NCBI RefSeq assembly: GCF_014137865.1
Contig: NZ_JACGWU010000005.1
Span: 62,001 to 126,000, forward strand
Reading direction: 5' to 3'
DNA: 64,000 bases
Source of the DNA: Alpinimonas psychrophila
Lineage (GTDB): Bacteria; Actinomycetota; Actinomycetes; Actinomycetales; Microbacteriaceae
Positions within the stretch are counted from its first letter, which is position 1; every line of letters starts with the position of its first letter. The notes beneath the pieces are model-generated. The model made no database searches. It had not been told where the DNA came from and saw only the letters and a program-made list of their open reading frames with translations. The translations under genes were made by a program, and so were the position numbers. Below, in pieces: positions 44,151 through 51,101 of this stretch.

Positions 44151-44338
44151 TACTCGGTAATGACGTTGGTAACACGCGACTGATTGGTGCGAGCCCCCCG
44201 CATGTGGTGTGTGCTTGAGTGTAGTTGCAGTAAGCAAACCACGAGCGAAGTGCGTTCGGCGGCGATATGGTCGTCGTTGACTTGTGAGATGAGTCCGAAC
44301 AAATTCTTGCGTGCTCCAGTTCCGGTAATCGGAGTCAT
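44141..44338 (-). pseudogene. Relic of a Phd/YefM-type antitoxin
   Basis: The start MTPITGTGARKNLFGLISQV then NDDHIA is the characteristic YefM/Phd N-terminus (normally ATEARKNLF.LI..VNDDH). Similarity stops after ~27 residues and the remaining 38 residues are unlike the family; no toxin gene is adjacent. It overlaps the polA relic at its 3' end. Confidence 0.6.
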
Positions 44339-44340
44339 TG

Positions 44341-44535
44341 GTGTCTCCCCTCCTAGCCACACGTGTTGACGAGCAAACTTTTCGCGATTTTGAAAAAGTC
44401 CTCGCCGCTACCGGCGTTAGTCAAAGCCAACTCCTCCGGTCCTGGCCCAGCGTTGGCATAAGCCAGAAGACGGCACAAACATGGGAATCACATTTCCCCG
44501 AGCTAAAGAGTTCTGCGGAGAACTCGCGACAATAG
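44341..44535 (+). pseudogene. Decayed small regulator-like ORF, copy A (internally deleted)
   Basis: A 64-codon frame containing ATRVDEQTFRDFEKVLAATG, then VSQSQLLR, then WPSVGISQKTAQT. Compared with copy B (48539-48694) it lacks a ~23-codon internal segment (IDLLLVEYGSLSDRKRE region), and the two share DNA similarity on both sides of the gap. The N-terminus resembles small ribbon-helix-helix or RelB-like proteins, but the family is not recognised. Confidence 0.55.
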
Positions 44536-44760
44536 GCCGCCAAAGAGATCACCCCTAAAGAATTAGGCGGAAGCCAGGCCGGTGCGGCACACACACCCAT
44601 GCTGCTTGCTTCTCATACCAGGCATGGTAGCCATACAGAGTGCACGTAAGAACTGCGTTAGCTGCATGAACAACAAAAGCTGTGGCAACTGGTTCGCTTG
44701 CGGAATATCTGTCGCGGCGTATCGTTGAAGGGGAAGTCAGCGACGTTAAGGAGTTAGCTA

Positions 44761-45249
44761 ATGACCGATCTCAAGGTAATGCCACACAGTTCAACCGATC
44801 CGGATATCGCCTCGGGAGTAGCCCAGGTCCTCGGCCCCGTCGTGGTCGATCTGACCGCGCTCTCCGTCGACAGCAAGCAAGCGCACTGGCACGTGCGTGG
44901 TGCAAACTTTCAGGCCGTTCACGAGCTCCTCGACGTCGTCGTTGACAACGCCAGGCAGTACGCAGACACCGCAGCGGAGCGCGTCATTGCGCTTGGTCTG
45001 CCAATCGACGTCCGAATACAGACCGTCGCGAAGAAAGCAACGACAGGCACAATGAGTGCTGGCTTCCAGCAGGCAGACACGGTGATCGCCGAAGTCATCT
45101 CCGCGATCGACGCGGCGCTTGTCACGGTGCATACGGCCGTCGAAGAACTGGCCCAGCTCGACCCGGTCAGCCAGGACGTCGCCATTGAAATCGCGCGCGG
45201 ACTCCAGAAAGACCGCTGGTTCTTGTTCTCCCACATCAGTGCGAAGTAG
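44761..45249 (+). CDS. dps: Dps-family DNA-protection ferritin
   Basis: A 162-residue four-helix ferritin. The ferroxidase signature is SVDSKQAHWHVRGANFQAVHELLD, followed by ADTAAERVIALGLPIDVR. It forms dodecamers that store iron and shield DNA in oxidative stress and stationary phase. ATG 44761 has AAGGAG 7 nt upstream. The 225 bp before it holds no gene. Confidence 0.95.
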   Translation: MTDLKVMPHSSTDPDIASGVAQVLGPVVVDLTALSVDSKQAHWHVRGANFQAVHELLDVVVDNARQYADTAAERVIALGLPIDVRIQTVAKKATTGTMSAGFQQADTVIAEVISAIDAALVTVHTAVEELAQLDPVSQDVAIEIARGLQKDRWFLFSHISAK

Positions 45250-45368
45250 CACGGTCATCACTCCGCTGTCATAAATTCCCATCCGTATAGTCGATGACGG
45301 ATGTGGGGGAGGGTCACCTTCTTGCAGAGTCTGCTCATTGAGTTAACGGATTAGAAAGAGGTCTACTA

Positions 45369-47126
45369 ATGTCCCGCCGAAATGCCCCCGTTGCCCGCCG
45401 GTCTACATTTAAACTCGGGCTCGTCGGGCTCGTCGGGCTCCTCACTTTCGCGTTGGCCGCCTCGGCACTCCCCGCTTCCGCCGCAGTGACATCAACCATT
45501 CCCGTTTACCAGGATGACCTTTCGTCAACCAACGTGAGTAGTGGGCGGACGTCTTGGGACTCGTCAAATTCAGTCAAATTTAATGAACTTCCCGCTGCGG
45601 GCACAAAGTGGGCACTCGACATCGAAAACAAGCCAGCCGGATCAGCATTAATCGGTGTTAGCGGACTGACGCTGAGTGTCACGAACAATAACTCTACGCC
45701 GACCAAGGTTCGCTACCAGTACTACGTGGGAACTGGAGGCTACCCTGCGGTCGACGCCCGGTTTCCGACCCTGATAGATGTGTTCGCTGCACCGTTGGGC
45801 TGGGATCAGGCCCTTGTTTCCGGCGAAGAGAGATTTGGCGTCGGTCTTCAGATCCAGTTGGAGAAAGAAATCACGCCTGGCGCCTACGCCCGCGTGACCG
45901 TTACTAACACTGCAGTTCCGGGGACCGGTCCGCGTGATTTCAGAACCGGGAACTGGTTCGCAAACACGAATATCCACGCTGACGGCTATCTTGACGGCAT
46001 TGTTGTCAACGAGAGATACTTTACCGTTGGCGTTGCGCGGGACATATTGCTCACAAACTTCGGCGATTTCAAGGTGGTGTCGTTCGGCCCGAACCTCGGA
46101 CGTGATCTCGCGTATGATTACCGCGTCCAAGACTTCACGATCCTCGACCAGACGTTCCATTTCACGGTGCCGTCGGTGAGCACCAGCTCCACGGTGTCCG
46201 TCTCACCATCCGGCTCGGCCATAGCGGGCGCGAAAGTGACCATCACTGGAACGGTGTCGCCATCGGATGCCATCGGCACGATCGAGATATTCGACAACGG
46301 GACCTCACCGCTAGGTGCGGGCGCGGCAGCCGGTGGAGTCTTCACAGTAGTGACCTCCACGCTCAGTGTTGGCAGTCACAGCTTTACCGCCACGTTCACT
46401 CCGACCAACCCCGTGAACTACCAGGCGTCGACGTCGCCTGCGGTCACGTTCTCCGTCAATAAAGCCGAAGTGCCGGCGCCTCCGCCGACGCCAAGCGGAT
46501 CCATTCAGATCGTGGAACCCATCGCACCTCAAATACCGGTCGTGACAGAGCAGACTCCACCCCCACCTCCGGTGACCGCACAAATTGTGTTGACCAAGAT
46601 AGGTTCCTCGACCGCGCAGCTACTGGAGCGTTACCAAACGGCCAACAATGGAAACGCGCCTCCCCCAGCCGCGGAGGTACTGACGATTGCTGCCGGTGAA
46701 CTCGAGGCCCGGACCGGTGCCATCCTCTCCACAACTCACTTCGTAGCATCCATGCCGTGGACAGGAAACAGCGATGACCAGTGGGTCGATGTCTGGGCGT
46801 ACTCAACACCAACCTATATCGGCACTTTCCCGGTCATCAACGGCGTACTAAAAATCACCGGGGCCGATCTGTCAGCACTGACAGCGGGCGACCACCACCT
46901 CGTGCTCGTTGGCCAAAGCAGCGGCGCCAGCGAAGTGATGGGCTTTGCGATCGCCGATCCCGCCAGTGTGCCAGGCGACAACGTCACGGTGACCCCCGAA
47001 GCTACAAACCCGAATGTGACTGCCGAGTCACCGGATCTCGGCTGGCTGCTGTGGGCGGCCATCGCCGGTGTGGCCATCGCGGCCATCACCACCATTGGAA
47101 CCGTAATCAGACGCCGCCGCGACTAA
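45369..47126 (+). CDS. Secreted, membrane-anchored surface protein with an Ig-like domain
   Basis: A 585-residue protein. The signal peptide (residues ~1-38) ends at ALPASAA. The N-terminal ectodomain (40-270) is of unrecognised type, followed by a bacterial Ig-like (Big_3/Big_5) domain at ~273-370 (SSTVSVSPSGSAIAGAKVTI). Then come a Pro-rich linker (PPPPPV), a second beta region and a C-terminal membrane helix (WLLWAAIAGVAIAAITTIG) with RRRRD. There is no LPXTG, so it is anchored by the helix. Role unknown; adhesion or cell-envelope structure is plausible. Confidence 0.82.
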   Translation: MSRRNAPVARRSTFKLGLVGLVGLLTFALAASALPASAAVTSTIPVYQDDLSSTNVSSGRTSWDSSNSVKFNELPAAGTKWALDIENKPAGSALIGVSGLTLSVTNNNSTPTKVRYQYYVGTGGYPAVDARFPTLIDVFAAPLGWDQALVSGEERFGVGLQIQLEKEITPGAYARVTVTNTAVPGTGPRDFRTGNWFANTNIHADGYLDGIVVNERYFTVGVARDILLTNFGDFKVVSFGPNLGRDLAYDYRVQDFTILDQTFHFTVPSVSTSSTVSVSPSGSAIAGAKVTITGTVSPSDAIGTIEIFDNGTSPLGAGAAAGGVFTVVTSTLSVGSHSFTATFTPTNPVNYQASTSPAVTFSVNKAEVPAPPPTPSGSIQIVEPIAPQIPVVTEQTPPPPPVTAQIVLTKIGSSTAQLLERYQTANNGNAPPPAAEVLTIAAGELEARTGAILSTTHFVASMPWTGNSDDQWVDVWAYSTPTYIGTFPVINGVLKITGADLSALTAGDHHLVLVGQSSGASEVMGFAIADPASVPGDNVTVTPEATNPNVTAESPDLGWLLWAAIAGVAIAAITTIGTVIRRRRD

Positions 47127-47254
47127 GCTTCGCAACCCGCCTCTCGCAACCCAAGCTTGCGGTCTGTGAGGTGGCAGAAAAACCAATTGCCGATGTGCGA
47201 GTTAACGATTGCCAGCCCGGCCGTGTCCCTCTCCTGGCGGGCCAAAGAGGGTTA

Positions 47255-47611
47255 CTAACCGAGCGCGAACCCAGAACCATTGAGCGTCCATAAAGGCGCG
47301 ACGACGGCAACCATGACAAGCACAATCAAAAGAGTCCATAACGCTCTATCGCGACGTCTGGGTCGAATTATTGCGCCGGTGACCAACAACGCCACAAAGA
47401 GGGCAACGAGGACGGCGCTGCTGACAAGTGCGGGACCCAACCGTGCACCTGGAGCGCAGCTGGGTGGAACGGGGTAAATTGCGGGACAAATAATGGGTAG
47501 CGATTGGGCTACCCAAATCAGCGAAATTGAGATCGCAGCGATCGCGGCAGCCGGTACCGCCCAGCTCCATAAAGGTCGCACCGTAGACTGTTCATCCGAT
47601 TTGATTGTCAT
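47255..47611 (-). CDS. Small three-helix membrane protein, paralogue 1
   Basis: A 118-residue protein with helices at ~15-35, ~57-80 and ~88-108. The loop after helix 1 carries two Cys (ICPAIYPVPPSCAPG). The order, the W.AQ..LP block, the second Cys and the RPR motif after helix 2 are shared with the protein at 48133-48477, so the two are divergent paralogues. Family and function are unrecognised. Confidence 0.65.
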   Translation of the reverse strand: MTIKSDEQSTVRPLWSWAVPAAAIAAISISLIWVAQSLPIICPAIYPVPPSCAPGARLGPALVSSAVLVALFVALLVTGAIIRPRRRDRALWTLLIVLVMVAVVAPLWTLNGSGFALG

Positions 47612-47823
47612 GGGCTCAGAGTAACGGAGAGCTACGCTGGCCTAGAGTTTGTGAAAGTCGGATAACGTTTTGCCTGTAAGCCAGCCTCTGTGGATTCGAG
47701 GTTAATTTGGTCACGGCAATGCCCTCTCCGGCCTCAGTTGGCTCGGCGCGGTACTCACGCCAAGTGGTCGGTATCATGCCGCAACCCTATGACGTGCCTC
47801 ACCAAAACTCGCAAGCAGAACCG

Positions 47824-48018
47824 CTAACGCGAAGATTTACATGAACGCAACGCCACACCACCAACGGGGAAAACGACCAAACCTCCCGCGCAGAAAAAAG
47901 CAATCCACTCGCCCGTGGCTAAGCTCACCCACAGCCCAGCCGCGAGAATTACCAGGCTATAGACAATTCCAAAAATCCAAAATCGCCGACGAGATGAGGT
48001 GATCTGAGCGGTGGACAT
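47824..48018 (-). CDS. Small two-helix membrane protein
   Basis: A 64-residue ORF with a basic N-terminus (SSRRRFW) and two hydrophobic helices (IFGIVYSLVILAAGLWVSL and WIAFFCAGGLVVFPVGGVAL). GAGGGC precedes the ATG very closely. It is unrecognised, but its composition is consistent with a real membrane peptide. The preceding 47612-47823 shows no gene. Confidence 0.5.
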   Translation of the reverse strand: MSTAQITSSRRRFWIFGIVYSLVILAAGLWVSLATGEWIAFFCAGGLVVFPVGGVALRSCKSSR

Positions 48019-48132
48019 GCCCTCACACTACTGGACACCCAAGGACTTGTGGCCTGCCGTGTTTGATAAAACCTCACACGCGTTGTCACGCTCGTCATGC
48101 AATGGGTTTGCGCGATCGATAACCTGGACGAC

Positions 48133-48477
48133 ATGCCCGTCAAGACAAAGACACAAGGCGCCACGCGCTCACTTGCAGTCGCAGCTTGCACTGTCCTTCT
48201 AGGCTTACTTCTCCTTTGGCTAGCACAGCCGGTTCTGCCTGGTTGGGCCTGCGCGGCCAGTCATCCAAGAGTGTGTCCTGCGCAGTTATTGCCTGTTCGT
48301 GCATCGCTAATCAGCTCAGGCCTTCTCGTCGCACTGCTCGCGATTGTCCTCGTCGGGCTACTGCTTCGGCCCCGAGCAAACCGCTGGCTGAGCAATATGT
48401 CTCATAGTGCCGTCGTCGCCGTTCCGGTAATTTTGGCCTTAACAGTCGTCGCGCACTTTCATATACCGCAGCCCTGA
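48133..48477 (+). CDS. Small three-helix membrane protein, paralogue 2
   Basis: A 114-residue protein from ATG 48133 with the same plan as 47255-47611. Helix 1 ends in LLLLWLAQPVLPGWAC, a Cys-bearing loop (HPRVCPAQ) follows, helix 2 ends in LLLRPRANRW, and helix 3 is VVAVPVILALTVVAHF. An upstream ATG at 48097 would add 12 residues. Function unknown. Confidence 0.62.
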   Translation: MPVKTKTQGATRSLAVAACTVLLGLLLLWLAQPVLPGWACAASHPRVCPAQLLPVRASLISSGLLVALLAIVLVGLLLRPRANRWLSNMSHSAVVAVPVILALTVVAHFHIPQP

Positions 48478-48538
48478 TTCAAGCCTGCTTGGCGCGGATT
48501 GCGAGCACAGTCCTCGAGTTAACGCTGATTGACGGATT

Positions 48539-48694
48539 GTCCTAGCCGCTGCTGGGGTAAGCCAAAGTCAACTCTTAGCTGGAACCATTGATCTGCTGCT
48601 GGTTGAATACGGAAGCCTCAGTGACCGCAAACGCGAAATACTTATCCGGATATGGCCAAGCATCGGAATTAGTCAGAAGACAGCGCAAACATGA
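48539..48694 (+). pseudogene. Decayed small regulator-like ORF, copy B
   Basis: A 51-codon open stretch reading VLAAAGVSQSQLLAGTIDLL, then EYGSLSDRKREIL, then WPSIGISQKTAQT and a TGA. A TGA also lies at 48530, where copy A still reads RDFEKVL, so the 5' part is lost. DNA similarity to copy A spans ~48527-48739. Copy B keeps the internal segment that copy A lacks. Confidence 0.55.
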
Positions 48695-48734
48695 AAGCAA
48701 CACTTTCCTTAGTCAAGAGTTCAAAGGAGAAATC

Positions 48735-48809
48735 ATGACCCTGGATGCGTATTCAGACCTCTTCGACGATGATCTGGGCAGCGTTTCGGCCGCCTTCAAT
48801 ACGACCTAG
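48735..48809 (+). pseudogene. C-terminal relic of a tyrosine integrase
   Basis: MTLDAYSDLFDDDLGSV followed by a short tail matches the very C-terminus of actinobacterial tyrosine recombinases (usual form M-T-L-D-x-Y-x-D-L-F-x-D-D-L-D-x-V). This part includes the nucleophilic Tyr. Nothing integrase-like precedes it; upstream is copy B of the small ORF. It lies 95 bp from a partial tRNA-Ser copy, the expected neighbour of an integrase. Confidence 0.7.
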
Positions 48810-48904
48810 GGCGAAGAGAACGTGTTCATTTGGTGTTCAGTTTGGTCTTTTGGAGCAAAAACCCTCTACTTCCTCTCAGATAAAGGGATGTAGGGGGTAA
48901 GACT

Positions 48905-48955
48905 TGGCGGAGACGGAGGGAACTCTCGGAACCCTTACGAGTTCCCCACCTTAGC
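48905..48955 (-). repeat. Partial tRNA-Ser(GCT) copy, attachment-site relic
   Basis: Nearly identical to the 3' 56 nt of the tRNA-Ser at 50967-51022, including CGGAACCCTTACGAGTT, but with a 5-nt loss in the T-loop region and two substitutions. It cannot fold as a tRNA and is best read as one end of an old integrated element. 48810-48904 and 48956-49063 hold no gene. Confidence 0.78.
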
Positions 48956-49063
48956 GGAGTCGCCTTTTCCTAATCAGGGCCGACGTTGCAAGCCTCGAGG
49001 CTCCGGCCGTCGGCTCGTCCTCTCCCGTCTGCGAGATCGAGTAGATCTGGGACTCGCGCTGCG

Positions 49064-49457
49064 TCACAAGGCAAGGGGTTCGGGTACGTCGGGCGCATCA
49101 GGTGGCCCGTCGGCGAGAATCGCGGTCACGATGCTCACCGCGCGTTGAGTGAGAACATCGCCGGGATAGAACTCTTCATAGAGGTCTTCGGCTCCCTCGA
49201 GTGTGCTGATGTGACAGAGACTGAAAAGCAGGCGGATGTCGCGGGTGTCGCGGCCGGGCCGGTTGGCCCGCAGCTTCATCGCTTCCTGGGCGAACATGGA
49301 GTGAGTCGAGATCCTGAGTTGTCCCGCGGTCGAAGTAGCACAGAGCCAAGGCAGCACCGCCGACGAGTCGGATGCCCGCCACCTGATCGGCCGCGCGAAG
49401 CTCGACGATGAGTTCGCGAAGCCCGGTGATGATGTCGTCGCGGTCCAACGCAGTCAC
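49064..49457 (-). pseudogene. Broken nucleotidyltransferase (AbiEii-like toxin)
   Basis: The first frame, from GTG 49457 just after the XRE stop, reads VTALDRDDIITGLRELIVEL and then the nucleotidyltransferase block GGAALALCYFDRGTTQDLDS. It then jumps to another frame reading FAQEAMKLRANRPGRDTRDI and LYEEFYPGDVL. The central part of the gene, including the second catalytic Asp region, is deleted and the frames disagree. The intact ancestor would be the toxin partner of the XRE protein. Confidence 0.75.
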
Positions 49458-49459
49458 GG

Positions 49460-50035
49460 TCAGACGCTCGCGAAGGTGTCTCGCCAGGCGAGCACGCCAC
49501 GCTTCGCGAACTCCGGGGGCACCTCGGAGTTCGGCGGAACCGGGTCGGCGGGATCGACGTCGAGGCCACGCGGGTTCTGCACGAAGCGGCTTCGCGCATT
49601 GACCCATTCGGGTGAAGGGAGGTTGTCTTCGCCGAGGCGCCATGCGACGATTGCAGCAAGTGCCGCGTCCCATACTGAGTCTTTGGTCGTCTCTGGTTCG
49701 GCGAGTCCAAGGACGCCGCGGACGAGGCCTCGCTCTGCTACGAGATTGTCGCTCAGCTGGATAAGAGCACGCAGCGCCCGATCCTTGTCGCCGACACGAA
49801 GCCGCTCACGTATTTCGGCGGCGATTGTCGCGGCGTCGTCGCGGCGAGTGGGCGCCGAATAGAGGCGATGATCGGCCCCAGCTAGCAAGCGATCGATGGT
49901 GTTGAACTCAGCGTCACGCCCACGCTCTGAACGAGAAACCGTGGCCTGGTCAATGCCTGCACGATCAGCCAACTGCGCCTGAGTGAGCTGCTGGCTTTTG
50001 CGTGCTGCGCGCACGAGCGTCGATGCGACTGCCAC
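49460..50035 (-). CDS. XRE-family regulator, antitoxin partner of the broken nucleotidyltransferase
   Basis: A 191-residue protein. The N-terminal XRE helix-turn-helix is KSQQLTQAQLADRAGIDQAT then VSRSERGRD, followed by an all-helical domain (50-191). XRE plus nucleotidyltransferase pairs are common toxin-antitoxin or abortive-infection modules in actinobacteria. This gene remains intact while its partner is broken. A perfect dyad sits 16 bp upstream of the start, suggesting autoregulation. Confidence 0.85.
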   Translation of the reverse strand: MAVASTLVRAARKSQQLTQAQLADRAGIDQATVSRSERGRDAEFNTIDRLLAGADHRLYSAPTRRDDAATIAAEIRERLRVGDKDRALRALIQLSDNLVAERGLVRGVLGLAEPETTKDSVWDAALAAIVAWRLGEDNLPSPEWVNARSRFVQNPRGLDVDPADPVPPNSEVPPEFAKRGVLAWRDTFASV

Positions 50036-50050
50036 CGGAACCTCCTTCTG

Positions 50051-50072
50051 AATATGACTCGGAAATCATATT
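50051..50072. promoter_or_regulatory. Dyad operator candidate of the XRE gene
   Basis: Perfect 7-bp arms AATATGA and TCATATT with an 8-bp spacer lie directly upstream of the XRE start codon (50035, minus strand). Confidence 0.6.
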
Positions 50073-50341
50073 GTATCTGGATCAGCGGAGTTGCGCCACA
50101 GCTCACGAGCAATTCCCGGGCTTACCTTGGCACGAGCCACACGTTGCCGTTAATGGCGATGTGGGACGTTCAGGACGTCACCGAATCACTCATCCGGTCG
50201 TGTGGCAAGTTCACCGGAAATCAAGACATCTACTACTGGCTCGAGGCACTCGATCAGCTGTCTTACGTGGTGCGCGGTTCGGTCAGCGGCGGACAAGATC
50301 TCCTCGATTCCGTGTTTGCGAAGTCGACGCCCGCCGACTGA
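50054..50341 (+). CDS. Unassigned 95-residue ORF
   Basis: The frame from ATG 50054 includes GNQDIYYWLEALDQLSYVVR and ends FAKSTPAD. It is soluble and of normal composition in its second half. The start overlaps the XRE operator dyad and no ribosome-binding site is obvious. Another frame here (ILYLDQRSCATAHEQF) faintly recalls DUF5615 proteins, so this may be a remnant. Nothing is seen in 50342-50535. Confidence 0.3.
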   Translation: MTRKSYCIWISGVAPQLTSNSRAYLGTSHTLPLMAMWDVQDVTESLIRSCGKFTGNQDIYYWLEALDQLSYVVRGSVSGGQDLLDSVFAKSTPAD

Positions 50342-50535
50342 GGTGCATCACGCTCACCTGCAAGTCTGGAGGTTTCAACGAATCTCGACAGCAGCACTGG
50401 ACCAGAAAGCCCCCCCCCTTCCGGATGGAGAACCCTCGGTAAACGCCAAGTACACAAAACGGAGCGGCACCACTCAATCAGTAGGTCACAGCAAAGCCAA
50501 TGCTGGTCTAAATCGTACGCTGACCAAGGATTTTC

Positions 50536-50550
50536 TGGCGGAGTCGGAGG
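50536..50550. repeat. 15-bp copy of the tRNA-Ser 3' end
   Basis: TGGCGGAGTCGGAGG is identical to the 3' terminus (with CCA) of the tRNA-Ser(GCT) gene at 50967. It directly abuts an IS-end-like sequence (50551-50575), so the IS481 relic and flank lie between two copies. Confidence 0.7.
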
Positions 50551-50578
50551 TGTCTGGTTTCAGGACATAGGAAACATC

Positions 50579-50960
50579 TGTCTCAAGACATAAGAAACAA
50601 ACACCCACCATGCTGAAGCATGAACAGGGCCCGCCTCATTGTCACCGGCACTCGCACGGACGACACCAGCTCAGGCCCGTAGCCCTGATAGGCGACGCAC
50701 GAGTGTGTTACGACAAGCTCGACTCAACCAGTGTGATCACATTCCGATACGGAGGGAAACTCCACCACATTGGCATCGGCCGGCCCTACAAAAAACGCCC
50801 ATCATCATGCCCATCAACGGCCTTCAGATTCGCGTCTTTGACCAGAAAACCGGCGAACTCATCCGGGAATTAACCTTTGATGCCAGCCGCGATTACCAAC
50901 GGCAAAAATGAAAGAAACCCCCGAACCCGTAGGTTCGGAGGTTTCCGATGTCTTGAGACA
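50579..50960 (+). mobile_element. Internally deleted IS481-family element
   Basis: Terminal inverted repeats TGTCTCAAGACAT..GAAAC (50579-50598) and GTTTC..ATGTCTTGAGACA (50941-50960) match at 18 of 20 positions. Between them is only the C-terminal end of an IS481 transposase, split over two frames: LHHIGIGRPYKK, then GLQIRVFDQKTGELIRELTF and DASRDYQ. The catalytic DDE domain is gone. A second, degenerate end-like sequence precedes it (50551-50575). Confidence 0.8.
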
Positions 50961-50966
50961 TCACAA

Positions 50967-51058
50967 TGGCGGAGTCGGAGGGATTTGAACCCTCGGAACC
51001 CTTACGAGTTCTCCACCTTAGCAGGGTGGTGCACTAGGCCGAACTATGCGACGACTCC
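50967..51058 (-). tRNA. tRNA-Ser(GCT)
   Basis: A 92-nt class II tRNA with encoded CCA. The acceptor is GGAGTCG/CGACTCC, the anticodon stem CCACC/GGTGG encloses loop CTGCTAA (anticodon GCT), the long variable arm contains ACTCGTAAGGGTT, and the T arm is GAGGGTTCAAATCCCTC. Its 3' end is the source of the partial copies at 50536 and 48905, i.e. an integration site. Confidence 0.96.
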
Positions 51059-51101
51059 TTGCGCACACGTCAAAACGCACGCACGGGTCCCATCATACCG
51101 G

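Noticed and set aside
45369-47126. Sortase-anchored LPXTG protein
   Set aside because: No LPXTG-like motif precedes the C-terminal helix; the sequence before the helix is ESPDLG.
48903-48965. Possible second tRNA-Ser gene
   Set aside because: Only the 3' part matches, the T-loop has a 5-nt loss, and there is no 5' acceptor half; treated as an attachment-site relic.
50599-50940. Possible functional transposase gene
   Set aside because: Only the IS481 C-terminal end is present and it is split between frames; no DDE catalytic residues.
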